The notes under the pieces: model-generated | The model's input: the letters and a program-made list of their open reading frames with translations, nothing else | Databases searched by the model: none | What the model was told of the DNA's origin: nothing | Origin: Flavobacterium sp. | Lineage (GTDB): Bacteria; Bacteroidota; Bacteroidia; Flavobacteriales; Flavobacteriaceae | Assembly: GCA_029946065.1 (NCBI GenBank) | Contig: JAQSDU010000014.1 | Coordinates: forward strand, 62,001-126,000 | Reading direction: 5' to 3' | Length of the DNA: 64,000 bases | Shown here: positions 8,379 to 16,977 of the stretch, piece by piece | Layout of the letters: every line of letters begins with the position of its first letter | Numbering within the stretch: position 1 is the stretch's first letter | Program-made: the position numbers and the translations under genes

Positions 8379-10922
8379 ATGGATGATAATTTTTCACCAA
8401 GAGTCAAGGATGTTATTACGTACAGCAAAGAAGAGGCGCTTCGTTTGGGCCACGATTTTATTGGAACGGAACATCTTATGCTCGGCATTTTAAGGGATGG
8501 TAATGGAAAAGCTATCAATATACTTAACAATCTGTCTGTAGATCTGGAACATCTTCGCAGAAAAGTTGAAATTCTTAGCCCTGCCAATCCTACTGTCGAA
8601 ATAAGCAATGACAAAAAAAACCTGCACCTTACCCGCCAAGCAGAACGCGCATTAAAAACAACATTTCTGGAAGCAAAAGTCTTTCAGAGCACATCAATAA
8701 GCACGGCACACCTTTTATTGTGTATATTGAGAAACGAAAACGATCCAACAACGAAGCTACTGAATAAACTCAAAATTGATTATGACGTAGCGAAAGAACA
8801 ATATCTAAATATGACGCCAAACGAAGAAGAATTTTTGGAAAATTTACCGAAAAACGAATCTTACAACGAAGATTCAGGACAAGATGACAGTCTCAAAGGA
8901 GACAACTTTAATAATCCCGCCAATAAGTCGAACAAGAAATCGAAAACTCCGGTTTTGGATAACTTCGGACGCGATTTAACCGAAATGGCCGAAGAAGGCA
9001 AACTCGATCCGGTCGTTGGTCGCGAAAAAGAAATTGAGCGTGTTTCGCAAATTTTGAGCCGTCGCAAGAAAAACAATCCACTTTTAATTGGAGAGCCCGG
9101 CGTTGGAAAATCTGCTATTGCAGAAGGATTGGCATTGCGCATCATCCAGAAAAAAGTATCGCGCATTCTTTTCAACAAACGCGTGGTGACACTTGATTTG
9201 GCGAGTTTGGTTGCCGGCACAAAATACCGCGGACAATTCGAAGAACGAATGAAAGCGGTTATGAACGAGTTGGAAAAAAATGACGATATCATTTTGTTCA
9301 TTGATGAAATCCATACGATTGTTGGTGCCGGAGGCGCAACAGGCTCATTGGACGCATCAAATATGTTTAAGCCTGCATTGGCGAGAGGCGAAATACAATG
9401 TATTGGTGCCACAACGCTCGACGAATACAGACAATATATTGAGAAAGACGGTGCTTTGGAACGCCGTTTCCAGAAAGTGATTGTGGAGCCGACTTCAGTA
9501 GAAGAAACCATTACGATCCTCAACAACATCAAAAACAAATACGAAGACCACCACAACGTAACTTATACACAAGAAGCAATTGAAGCTTGTGTTAAATTAA
9601 CGAATAGGTACATGTCTGAGCGATTTCTTCCAGACAAAGCGATTGATGCTTTAGACGAAGCAGGATCACGTGTTCACATCACAAATATTGACGTTCCAAA
9701 GCAAATTTTAGATTTGGAACGCCAGCTTGAAGAAGTACGCGAACTCAAAAATACGGTCGTTAAAAAACAGAAATATGAGGAGGCAGCGAAACTGCGTGAT
9801 GACGAAAAACGCATCGAAAAAGATTTGGCGATAGCACAAGAACAATGGGAAGAAGATTCAAAAAGCAACCGTATTTTAGTTACAGAAGATAACGTGGCCG
9901 ACGTCGTTTCGATGATGACTGGAATTCCAGTTAATCGTATCGCACAGACAGAAAGTAATAAGTTAGCCAGACTGCCTGAACTAATTAAAGATAAGGTAAT
10001 TGGACAAAACGAAGCTGTGTTGAAAATCGCCCGCTCTATCCAAAGAAATCGTGCCGGATTGAAAGACCCAAACCGTCCAATTGGTTCGTTTATCTTTCTA
10101 GGACAAACCGGTGTTGGAAAAACGCAATTAGCAAAAGTATTGGCGAAAGAATTGTTCGATTCTGAAGATGCTTTGGTAAGAATCGATATGAGCGAATACA
10201 TGGAAAAATTCGCCATTTCAAGATTGGTCGGTGCACCTCCTGGATATGTTGGCTATGAAGAAGGCGGACAATTGACTGAAAAAGTTAGAAGAAAACCGTA
10301 TGCCGTTGTACTTTTAGACGAGATCGAAAAAGCGCATCCGGATGTTTTTAACATGATGTTACAAGTTTTGGACGATGGTTATTTGACGGATAGTTTGGGC
10401 AGAAAAATCGATTTTAAGAACACTATTATTATCATGACTTCCAACATCGGCGCACGCCAGTTGAAGGATTTCGGACAAGGTGTAGGATTTGGAACTGCTG
10501 CGAAAATTTCTCAGGCAGATGACAATTCGAAAAGTATTATAGAAAACGCTTTGAAGAAATCATTTGCACCTGAATTCTTGAACAGGATTGACGATGTAAT
10601 TGTTTTCAATGCTTTAGAAAAACACGATATCGACTTAATTATCGAAATCGAATTGAAAAAATTATACGCAAGAATTATAGACTTGGGCTACAGACTTAAT
10701 TTGTCAGATAAAGCTAAGGCATTTATTGCCGAGAAAGGTTTCGATAAACAATTTGGAGCAAGACCTTTAAAGAGAGCGATTCAGAAATATGTGGAAGATG
10801 CTTTGGCAGAAGAAATCATTACCTCGAAAATTGGAGCAGGTGACGAAATCTACATGGATATAGAAGACGACGCTCAGGAACTGAACGTAAAAGTACAGAA
10901 AGCCGAAGAGCCAACGAGCTAA
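8379..10922 (+). CDS. clpC: ATP-dependent Clp protease ATP-binding subunit ClpC
   Basis: The 847-aa protein is a class I Clp/Hsp100 unfoldase that feeds proteins to ClpP. Domains in order: two Clp_N repeats (residues 1-145), an acidic linker, AAA+ domain 1 with Walker A GEPGVGKS (238-245), a UVR-type coiled middle segment with LERQLEEVRELKNTVVKKQ, which marks ClpC rather than ClpB, and AAA+ domain 2 with GQTGVGKTQ. The second AAA+ domain contains the GYVGYEEGGQLTEKVRRKPY pore region. No clpP is in the window. It is divergent from gyrA and followed by a strong terminator. Confidence 0.95.
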   Translation: MDDNFSPRVKDVITYSKEEALRLGHDFIGTEHLMLGILRDGNGKAINILNNLSVDLEHLRRKVEILSPANPTVEISNDKKNLHLTRQAERALKTTFLEAKVFQSTSISTAHLLLCILRNENDPTTKLLNKLKIDYDVAKEQYLNMTPNEEEFLENLPKNESYNEDSGQDDSLKGDNFNNPANKSNKKSKTPVLDNFGRDLTEMAEEGKLDPVVGREKEIERVSQILSRRKKNNPLLIGEPGVGKSAIAEGLALRIIQKKVSRILFNKRVVTLDLASLVAGTKYRGQFEERMKAVMNELEKNDDIILFIDEIHTIVGAGGATGSLDASNMFKPALARGEIQCIGATTLDEYRQYIEKDGALERRFQKVIVEPTSVEETITILNNIKNKYEDHHNVTYTQEAIEACVKLTNRYMSERFLPDKAIDALDEAGSRVHITNIDVPKQILDLERQLEEVRELKNTVVKKQKYEEAAKLRDDEKRIEKDLAIAQEQWEEDSKSNRILVTEDNVADVVSMMTGIPVNRIAQTESNKLARLPELIKDKVIGQNEAVLKIARSIQRNRAGLKDPNRPIGSFIFLGQTGVGKTQLAKVLAKELFDSEDALVRIDMSEYMEKFAISRLVGAPPGYVGYEEGGQLTEKVRRKPYAVVLLDEIEKAHPDVFNMMLQVLDDGYLTDSLGRKIDFKNTIIIMTSNIGARQLKDFGQGVGFGTAAKISQADDNSKSIIENALKKSFAPEFLNRIDDVIVFNALEKHDIDLIIEIELKKLYARIIDLGYRLNLSDKAKAFIAEKGFDKQFGARPLKRAIQKYVEDALAEEIITSKIGAGDEIYMDIEDDAQELNVKVQKAEEPTS

Positions 10923-10946
10923 GTTTAAATTCACAATTACACGTTT

Positions 10947-10986
10947 TAGACCCGTAAATTTTTAGGATTTTACGGGTCTAATTTTT
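10947..10986 (+). terminator. clpC terminator
   Basis: TAGACCCGTAAA (10947-10958) and TTTACGGGTCTA (10969-10980) form a perfect 12-bp stem followed by ATTTTTA. It starts 25 bases after the clpC stop. Confidence 0.7.
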
Positions 10987-11040
10987 ATAGATTAATCGAA
11001 ACTTATTATTATAGTTGTTTTTTAAATTTTATGAATTTAT

Positions 11041-11100
11041 TCTTTGCGCCTTCGCGCCTTTGAGAGGATTAATTTCTCGCAAAAGCTCAAAGATGCTAAA
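11041..11100. repeat. Dispersed CGCAAAG-type intergenic repeat
   Basis: The stretch contains CTTTGCGCCTTCGCGCCTTTG and, after it, inverted counterparts (CTCGCAAAAGCTCAAAGATG). Related copies occur at 15805-15849, 18061-18136, 37343-37374 and in the hairpin at 50212-50258, all between genes. Confidence 0.5.
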
Positions 11101-11243
11101 TATATCTTCTCTGAAAGAAACACAATTATTACCGCTTTATTCATTACATATAAACTTCCCAAACTTTTATTGTAATTCCACATTTTTACAAACAAATATT
11201 TTACATTTGATATTCAAAAAATCAATCAAAATCAAAAAATAAA

Positions 11244-12614
11244 ATGTTACAAGAAAAAGTTATCGTTGGCAGTGAAGAATGGTGTTCCTTCCCTATTTTG
11301 GGGATACCGACGATCAAAGCACGTGTCGATTCGGGAGCCAAAACTTCTGCATTGCACGCCATCAATATCGCTCCGTTTATCAAAGATGGTGAAAACTGGG
11401 TAAAATTCGATATCAATCCGATACAAAACAACGTTAAAACCATCATCCATTGTGAATCAAAATTAGTTGACAAAAGGGTGGTAAAAAGCTCTAGTGGTTT
11501 TCGTGAACAGCGCTATGTCATTGGTGCTGAACTTGAAATAGGAGGCAAACACTGGTCGATTGAAATTACGCTCACCAACCGAGATTCTATGGGTTTTCGT
11601 ATGCTTTTGGGAAGAGAAGCGATGAGTGGTCGATGTCTAGTAGATCCAGAAGAAAAATATTTATTAGGACAACCTTCGGCTGACAGCCTAAAAGAACTTT
11701 ATAAATCATCTGACACTGCAAAAACCGGATTGAGAATCGGCGTTCTCGCCAGTAATCCAGAGCTTTACAGCAACAAACGCATCATGGAAGCAGGAGAAAT
11801 GCGCGGTCATGAAATGCATTTTCTCAACATCAAGGAATGCTACATGAAACTAGACGCTACAACACCGGAAATCCATTATCGTGGGGGTCGTATTTTGAAT
11901 GATTTTGATGCAATTATTCCAAGAATCCGTCCAAGCATTACGTTTTATGGCTGTGCTTTGACGCGACAATTCGAAGCATTGAAAATTTTCTGCTTAAATT
12001 CCGCCGCAGCAATAACGCAATCAAGAGATAAACTATATTCGCTTCAATTACTGCTCAATCACGGTGTTGATATTCCGACAACAGGATTTGCCAATTCACC
12101 ATTGGATACAAATGATTTGATAAAGATGGTTGGAGGACCGCCACTGATTGTAAAATTGCTCGAAGGTACACAAGGAAAAGGTGTCGTTTTGGCAGAAACC
12201 AAAAAAGCGGCAGAAAGCGTAATAAATGCATTCAAAAGCCTAAATGCCAATATTTTAGTACAAGAATTCATCAAGGAAGCCAATGGAAAAGACATCCGTT
12301 GTTTTGTAATTGACGGAAAAGTTGTAGCAGCAATTCAAAGAGAAGCCTTGCCTGGAGAATTCCGAGCCAATATTCACCTTGGTGGTACTGCCTCTATTAT
12401 AAAAGTGACTTCCGAAGAAAAAAGAATTGCTATAAAAGCCGCAAAAGCAATGGATTTAAAAGTTGCCGGTGTGGATATTATTCGCTCTTCAAAAGGACCA
12501 TTGTTATTAGAAGTCAACTCATCCCCGGGGCTCGAAGGAATTGAAGGTGCTACTAATAAAGACATAGCAGGCGAAATGATCTTGGCCATTGAAAAGAATT
12601 TTAAAGCTAAATAG
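11244..12614 (+). CDS. rimK: Fusion of a retropepsin-like domain and a RimK-type glutamate ligase
   Basis: The 456-aa protein is about 150 residues longer than stand-alone RimK. Residues 1-140 match the family once called ATP-dependent zinc protease, now seen as retropepsin-like, with the motif [12 protein letters not shown]. From about residue 158 the chain is RimK: the pre-ATP-grasp domain, then an ATP-grasp core with [14 protein letters not shown] and the metal site [16 protein letters not shown]. RimK adds glutamates to the C-terminus of ribosomal protein S6 or makes poly-glutamate. In some bacteria a separate small RimB protein of the N-terminal type modulates RimK; here both are one chain. 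No signal peptide is present. Exact substrate is inferred. Confidence 0.85.
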   Translation: MLQEKVIVGSEEWCSFPILGIPTIKARVDSGAKTSALHAINIAPFIKDGENWVKFDINPIQNNVKTIIHCESKLVDKRVVKSSSGFREQRYVIGAELEIGGKHWSIEITLTNRDSMGFRMLLGREAMSGRCLVDPEEKYLLGQPSADSLKELYKSSDTAKTGLRIGVLASNPELYSNKRIMEAGEMRGHEMHFLNIKECYMKLDATTPEIHYRGGRILNDFDAIIPRIRPSITFYGCALTRQFEALKIFCLNSAAAITQSRDKLYSLQLLLNHGVDIPTTGFANSPLDTNDLIKMVGGPPLIVKLLEGTQGKGVVLAETKKAAESVINAFKSLNANILVQEFIKEANGKDIRCFVIDGKVVAAIQREALPGEFRANIHLGGTASIIKVTSEEKRIAIKAAKAMDLKVAGVDIIRSSKGPLLLEVNSSPGLEGIEGATNKDIAGEMILAIEKNFKAK

Positions 12615-12643
12615 CCTGACGAATAATCCTAAAAAATATACTT

Positions 12644-12838
12644 ATGAAATACAAACACCTAATCATACTTTTTTTAATCGCCCTTCTTGGCGACATTTTT
12701 GGTGCTTTTTTTAAGATTATTCATCTTGAATTTGCAGATTCATTGTTACTTATCACAACTTCTATTCAGGCAATAGCCATATTATTGCTTATTGTGAAAC
12801 TGACCAGTGATGACAAAACAGATTTCCTAAACCGATAA
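12644..12838 (+). CDS. Small GldL-like membrane protein
   Basis: The 64-aa protein has two transmembrane helices (about residues 5-25 and 33-52) and the segment GAFFKIIHLEFADSLLLIT between them. It resembles the start of the gliding/T9SS protein GldL (FGALFKIMHW...). It also resembles the 70-aa product at 59987-60199, and both end in D-(F/S)-F/L-x-NR. It lacks the cytoplasmic part of GldL, so a T9SS role is not implied. Its stop codon overlaps the start of the DUF421 gene by one base, which suggests translational coupling. Confidence 0.6.
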   Translation: MKYKHLIILFLIALLGDIFGAFFKIIHLEFADSLLLITTSIQAIAILLLIVKLTSDDKTDFLNR

Positions 12839-13350
12839 TGAATCCCTATCTCGATATTATCCTTCGAAGTGCCGCAGTATATCTTTTTATGGTGGTCGCA
12901 CTGCGTATTTTTGGAAAGAAGGAACTCTCGCAACTCAACACCGCCGATGTTATCCTGATTTTACTGATCAGCAATTCTGTACAGAATGCTATGGTTGGAA
13001 GCGATACGAGTTTATGGGGTGGATTGGCAGCAGCGGCGATACTTTTTATTTTGAATTTTATCGTCAAAAAGCTGATCTATAAATATAAATTCTTTAGTGA
13101 TATTTTTGAAGAAAAGGCGCAGATACTCATCCACAACGGAAAACCCAACTACAAGCAACTCGCACATGAAGACATCACTCATGATGAATTGATGGAAGCC
13201 ATCCACGAGCATGGCATGGAAAACATTAAAGATGTAAAACTTGCTATTTTGGAAATGGATGGCAATATCAGTATTATTTCCGGTGATAAAACGCTGAAAC
13301 AAACGCACTATAAGCGTCGCAGGAATAGAAAAAATATTAATAGAATGTAG
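12838..13350 (+). CDS. DUF421 (YetF-like) membrane protein
   Basis: The 170-aa protein starts with three hydrophobic helices (residues 5-80, including AVYLFMVVALRIFGKKELSQ) and continues into a small cytoplasmic alpha/beta domain. The motif RIFGKKELSQLNTADVIL and the later GKPNYKQLAHEDITHDELM are typical of the DUF421/YetF family. YetF-type proteins are inner-membrane proteins of unclear function. It overlaps the preceding GldL-like gene by one base. The basic C-terminus (KRRRNRKNINRM) is a normal cytoplasmic anchor. Confidence 0.85.
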   Translation: MNPYLDIILRSAAVYLFMVVALRIFGKKELSQLNTADVILILLISNSVQNAMVGSDTSLWGGLAAAAILFILNFIVKKLIYKYKFFSDIFEEKAQILIHNGKPNYKQLAHEDITHDELMEAIHEHGMENIKDVKLAILEMDGNISIISGDKTLKQTHYKRRRNRKNINRM

Positions 13351-13515
13351 CATTGGCGCACAAAATAGTTGCAGGAAGCTTATTTAGAAAACAGTAGGTG
13401 TTTGAAAAACAAATATTTAGCCCATCTAAAATAAAAAAACTCAAAATTTCATTATTATTATTAAACATTACTTCTAGTATTGTAAAATCTAACAACGCCG
13501 ACGGTATAAAATAAA

Positions 13516-13548
13516 AAGAGAGGCACATAGCGAATTATGGCCTCTCTT
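13516..13548. terminator. Hairpin, possible terminator
   Basis: AAGAGAGGC (13516-13524) pairs with GCCTCTCTT (13540-13548) around a 15-base loop. An A-run precedes it, as for a minus-strand terminator, but no T-run follows on the plus strand. Confidence 0.35.
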
Positions 13549-13760
13549 ATTGTAAGTTCGAAATTTATGCGCCGACAGTTAACGTTGACAGTACTTTGCG
13601 GTTTTGAATTTAACTTTTAAAATAAAATTCATTTGATAAATCGGAACTACCAATTGAAATTACTGTTTTTATGAAGATAATTACGGATGAAGCTGGAACT
13701 TTATGTTTTTTTTAACGTGTTAACAGCTAAAGGATTACAAGTCACTAAATAATAAATATC

Positions 13761-13805
13761 AAATCCTAAATTCCACTAAAAGCACTTCGTTAGAATTTAG
13801 GATTT
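13761..13805 (-). terminator. Inverted repeat after aguA
   Basis: AAATCCTAAATTC (13761-13773) and GAATTTAGGATTT (13793-13805) are perfect complements with a 19-base loop. It lies 20 bases beyond the aguA stop and probably acts as its terminator. Confidence 0.45.
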
Positions 13806-13824
13806 GTTATTTGGAATTCGATAT

Positions 13825-14895
13825 TTAACTGGGTTCTTGTTGGCTCAAACAATGAAAACTTCCCAATCCCCAAATCAAATCTACTGAATCAATGCCAATA
13901 ACTTTACGGCTTTTAAAAGTTGACTGTAAAATATCGAGTGCTTTTGCATCATTTTTATCATCACGGAAAGTCGGGACTATCACGCTTTCATTTGACATGT
14001 AAAAATTGGCGTAAGATGCCGGCAACCTTTGATCTTCATAAATCACCGCATTCGGCATTGGCAACTCGATGATATTGAGTTGCTTTCCGTCCTGAAGGCG
14101 CATATTTTTTAACGCATGGAGGTTTTCCTGAAGCAATCCATAATTGTCATCCGATTTGTTTTCTTCGACAACGGTGACTACTGTATCTTCATTTACAAAA
14201 CGTGTGATATCGTCTATATGACCATCAGTATCATCGCCTACAATTCCGTCGCCTAGCCAGAGAATATGTTTGGCACCGTAATAATCGCAAAGGTATTTTT
14301 CAATCTCTTTTTGCGATAAATGCGGGTTTCTGTTTTTGTTCAAAAGACAAGCAGTTGTGGTGAGTATTGTTCCTTTCCCATTGAATTCGACGCTGCCGCC
14401 TTCCATTACGATTTCGGGATAAAAAACCGGTAAATTGCGTTTTTCGCCAATCAATGTTGGAATATTATCATCCAAATCATACGGCGGATATTTGTCGCCC
14501 CACGCATTGTAACCCCAATCGACAATTGCCTTTTTATTGGTCTGCCTATTGACGAGGAATGCAGGTCCGTGATCGCGACACCAAGCATCATTGGTCGGAT
14601 GGAAATAAAAATTAATATTTTTAAATAATAAATCGAGGTTGGATTTTTGCCCAAAAATAGAATTGCGTATCGCCGAAACTGCAAATTGCTTCATCGATTC
14701 ATCGGCAACATTAATATTTACTTTTTGATGTGCTGCAACTTGTAAAATAAACTCAGAATACGAATCATAAATCAAATGTAGTTTCCCAGGCCATGACGCT
14801 TCTTTGTGCGGCCATGAAAGCCACATGGCGTCCTGCTTTTCGAATTCTGCAGGGAAATGAAAACCCAGTTCTTTTGGTGTTTGATTAATCTTCAT
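13825..14895 (-). CDS. aguA: Agmatine deiminase
   Basis: The 356-aa protein is a peptidyl-arginine-deiminase-fold enzyme that converts agmatine to N-carbamoylputrescine and ammonia. Seen motifs include MWLSWPHKEASWPGK, CRDHGPAFLVN, MEGGSVEFNGKGT, GDDTDGHIDDITRF and the nucleophilic Cys in GLGSFHCLSQQ near the C-terminus. The start is put at the ATG at 14895; the ATG follows an in-frame TTG at 14898 that is a less likely start. It overlaps the end of aguB by 11 bases, so the two are one operon making putrescine from agmatine. The arginine decarboxylase that would supply agmatine is not in the window. Confidence 0.92.
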   Translation of the reverse strand: MKINQTPKELGFHFPAEFEKQDAMWLSWPHKEASWPGKLHLIYDSYSEFILQVAAHQKVNINVADESMKQFAVSAIRNSIFGQKSNLDLLFKNINFYFHPTNDAWCRDHGPAFLVNRQTNKKAIVDWGYNAWGDKYPPYDLDDNIPTLIGEKRNLPVFYPEIVMEGGSVEFNGKGTILTTTACLLNKNRNPHLSQKEIEKYLCDYYGAKHILWLGDGIVGDDTDGHIDDITRFVNEDTVVTVVEENKSDDNYGLLQENLHALKNMRLQDGKQLNIIELPMPNAVIYEDQRLPASYANFYMSNESVIVPTFRDDKNDAKALDILQSTFKSRKVIGIDSVDLIWGLGSFHCLSQQEPS

Positions 14896-15760
14896 CAATA
14901 AAACGTTTAGTTATAGGCTGATAACTGTCGATTCTTCGGTCACGCAAAAACGGCCAGTGCATCCTGAAAAAATTAGATTCTTTTAGGTTGATAGCAACAA
15001 CCGAAGTTTCTTCGTTATCATGTGAACCTAAGTGCAGCAATTTACCTTGTGCATTGGCTACAAAACTACCGCCCCAGAATTTCATGGCGCCGTCTTGTTC
15101 AAAACCAACGCGGTTTACGCTCACAACAGGAACGCCGTTTGCGACAGCATGGGAACGTTGGATAATCTGCCATGAATCATATTGGTCTTTATTGGTTGCT
15201 TCATCCTGATTAGTCGCCCAGCCTATTGCTGTTGGATAAAACATGATTTCTGCACCCATTAAAGCCGTAATTCTGCTCGCTTCGGGATACCATTGGTCCC
15301 AACAAATCAGCACGCCGATTTTGGCAAATTTGGTATTAAAAACTTTATAACCCAAATCACCTGGTGTAAAATAAAATTTTTCGTAAAATGCAGGATCATC
15401 CGGAATGTGCATTTTCCGGTATTTACCAAGATATTTCCCGTCTGCATCAATAACCGCAGTGGTGTTATGATAAAGCCCTTCTGCTCTTTTTTCAAAAAGT
15501 GAAGCAATAATCACAACGTTGAGCTCGGCCGCAATTTCAGAAAGATTGGCGGTAGTTTTTCCAGGAACCGCTTCGGCCAATTCAAAATTTTCATAGTCTT
15601 CTACATCGCAGAAATACAACGAAGTGAACAACTCTTGAAGACAGACAATCTGTGCGCCGTTTTTTGCAGCAACTCTGATTTCACGGATGGCTTTGTCGAG
15701 ATTCGCTTGTTTGTCGGCAACGCAAGACATTTGAACCAAACCTATTTTTACATTTGACAT
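14885..15760 (-). CDS. aguB: N-carbamoylputrescine amidase
   Basis: The 291-aa protein belongs to the nitrilase superfamily and hydrolyses N-carbamoylputrescine to putrescine, CO2 and ammonia. The catalytic triad is complete: Glu43 (CLQELFTSLYF), Lys116 (YRKMHIPDDP) and Cys153 (GVLICWDQWYPEA). The close match around FYEKFYFTPGD is typical for this branch of the family. Placement before aguA with overlapping ends supports the substrate. A TAAATTTG element lies at 15785-15792 on the minus strand, just before the start, and could be the -7 box of the operon. Confidence 0.92.
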   Translation of the reverse strand: MSNVKIGLVQMSCVADKQANLDKAIREIRVAAKNGAQIVCLQELFTSLYFCDVEDYENFELAEAVPGKTTANLSEIAAELNVVIIASLFEKRAEGLYHNTTAVIDADGKYLGKYRKMHIPDDPAFYEKFYFTPGDLGYKVFNTKFAKIGVLICWDQWYPEASRITALMGAEIMFYPTAIGWATNQDEATNKDQYDSWQIIQRSHAVANGVPVVSVNRVGFEQDGAMKFWGGSFVANAQGKLLHLGSHDNEETSVVAINLKESNFFRMHWPFLRDRRIDSYQPITKRFIDED

Positions 15761-15784
15761 GGTTTTAAATATAAATTAAGGCTG

Positions 15785-15792
15785 CAAATTTA
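15785..15792 (-). promoter_or_regulatory. Candidate -7 element for aguB-aguA
   Basis: On the minus strand the sequence is TAAATTTG, an exact TAnnTTTG match 24 bases before the aguB ATG. A TTG lies only 14 bases further upstream, shorter than usual, so the -33 element is uncertain. Confidence 0.4.
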
Positions 15793-15804
15793 CATATTTT
15801 TTAC

Positions 15805-15849
15805 CGCAAAGTGTATGAAGTTTTCGCAAAGAAAAGAAGACGTAAAGCG
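15805..15849. repeat. Dispersed CGCAAAG-type intergenic repeat
   Basis: CGCAAAGTG, CGCAAAGAAAAG and CGTAAAGCG occur in tandem between aguB and nnrD. It belongs with the copies at 11041-11100 and 18061-18136. Confidence 0.45.
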
Positions 15850-15867
15850 TATTAAGTTTTTTATAGT

Positions 15868-16716
15868 TTATTTGTTAACGCTTAAATACGCTTTCCCTAA
15901 ATATTTTAAAATATCCGAAGCTATAAACGACTGTGTTCCCGTTTCCGGCAAAGCGATGTCGGCAGTAAGTCCGTGCAAGTAAACACCAAAAATAGCAGCA
16001 TCAACAGGTTCATACGATTGTGCGAGTAAACTGGTAATGATTCCGGTGAGCACATCACCACTTCCTGCAGTTGCTAGAGCCGAATTTCCGGTAGTATTTT
16101 CATAAATATTTTCGCCGTCTGTAATGCATGTTGGCGCGCCTTTCATGACGACTATTACTTTGCATTTGGTGGCGAAAGCATTGGTTTTTTCGAATTTTTC
16201 GATTTCGGACTCGGTTTTTCCTATTAGTCGCTCAAGTTCTTTTGGATGCGGTGTAAGTATTGTTTTTGGTTGCAAAAGCGACAACCATGAGGCATTTGCT
16301 GCTAAAACATTAAGTGCATCAGCATCAATGACCAAAGGAACTTTATTGTTTTTTAGAAATTTATGGAACGCTTTTGCAGTAGTTGACTGCTGCCCGATTC
16401 CTGGACCTATTCCGATGGCTTGCGGTTTGATATCTAATTTTATTTTAGAAATATAATCTTGTTTTCTATCTGTAATTGCCATGACTTCTGGAATGGCAGT
16501 TTGTATTATTTCGTAGCCGCATTTGGGCAAAAAGGCCGTCACTAATCCGCAGCCGGTTTTTAATGCCGCTTTCGCGGAAAGACAGATGGCTCCTATTTTG
16601 CCGTAGCTTCCGCCTATGAGCAATGCGTGGCCTTGCGTGCCTTTGTGCGCGGTGGCTTCAACGGGTTTGTAGATTTTTTGGATTTTGGCTTTGGTGGTTT
16701 TGACTGGCTTTTTCAT
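15868..16716 (-). CDS. nnrD: ADP-dependent NAD(P)H-hydrate dehydratase
   Basis: The enzyme repairs damaged NAD(P)H by dehydrating the S-hydrate. It has the ribokinase-like fold of the YjeF C-terminal family: [20 protein letters not shown] near the start, [14 protein letters not shown], and the nucleotide site [17 protein letters not shown]. The length is about 282 aa from the ATG at 16716; an upstream in-frame ATG at 16794 would add 26 residues encoded by low-complexity DNA and is less likely. Many bacteria fuse this domain to the NnrE epimerase; here the epimerase part is absent and no nnrE is nearby. The protein is cytoplasmic. Confidence 0.85.
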   Translation of the reverse strand: MKKPVKTTKAKIQKIYKPVEATAHKGTQGHALLIGGSYGKIGAICLSAKAALKTGCGLVTAFLPKCGYEIIQTAIPEVMAITDRKQDYISKIKLDIKPQAIGIGPGIGQQSTTAKAFHKFLKNNKVPLVIDADALNVLAANASWLSLLQPKTILTPHPKELERLIGKTESEIEKFEKTNAFATKCKVIVVMKGAPTCITDGENIYENTTGNSALATAGSGDVLTGIITSLLAQSYEPVDAAIFGVYLHGLTADIALPETGTQSFIASDILKYLGKAYLSVNK

Positions 16717-16821
16717 CGCATATCGGTTTTTTAGACCTGTTAGGTTTTCAAATACCGTTAAGTCTGGCGTAAAATTAATGAGAATAAATTTCATTTTGAA
16801 AAACAGACTGTTATTGTTTTC

Positions 16822-16917
16822 ACAACTGCCCTAGCCCGGATGGAAACGGCTATCCTTTTGCCGCCTTTTTTAGGCGGCAAAAGATAGTAGTGTACAGCCG
16901 GAAAAAGCTCCTGAAAA
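16822..16917 (+). ncRNA. Structured intergenic element (flavobacterial repeat, possibly flavo-1-like RNA)
   Basis: The element starts with CTGCCCTAGCCCGGATGG and ends with AAAAAGCTCCTG. An 11-bp perfect hairpin (CTTTTGCCGCC at 16855-16865, GGCGGCAAAAG at 16873-16883) lies inside a shorter helix (CGGCT 16847-16851 with AGCCG 16895-16899). From memory, very similar CCTAGCCC...AGCTCC elements recur between genes in Flavobacterium genomes, and this may be the Rfam flavo-1 RNA; that needs a covariance search. It lies 60 bases before gcvT, on the same strand. A cis-regulatory role is possible but not shown. Confidence 0.5.
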
Positions 16918-16977
16918 ACTTTCCAACAACAAAAAAAATGATAAATTAGCAAGATTAAAATTTACTAAAAATTTACC

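Larger units (their letters stand above)
10923..11243. other. Intergenic region with terminator and dispersed repeat
   Basis: After the clpC terminator this 321-base region holds a CGCAAAG-type repeat (11041-11100) and then a TACATTTG element at 11202-11209, which fits a -7 box for the RimK-fusion gene. No coding sequence is apparent. Confidence 0.5.
13351..13824. other. Gene-free 474-base intergenic region
   Basis: The region lies between the convergent DUF421 and aguA genes. It contains a 9-bp hairpin at 13516-13548 and a 13-bp perfect inverted repeat at 13761-13805. Open frames here are short and do not look like protein. Confidence 0.5.
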
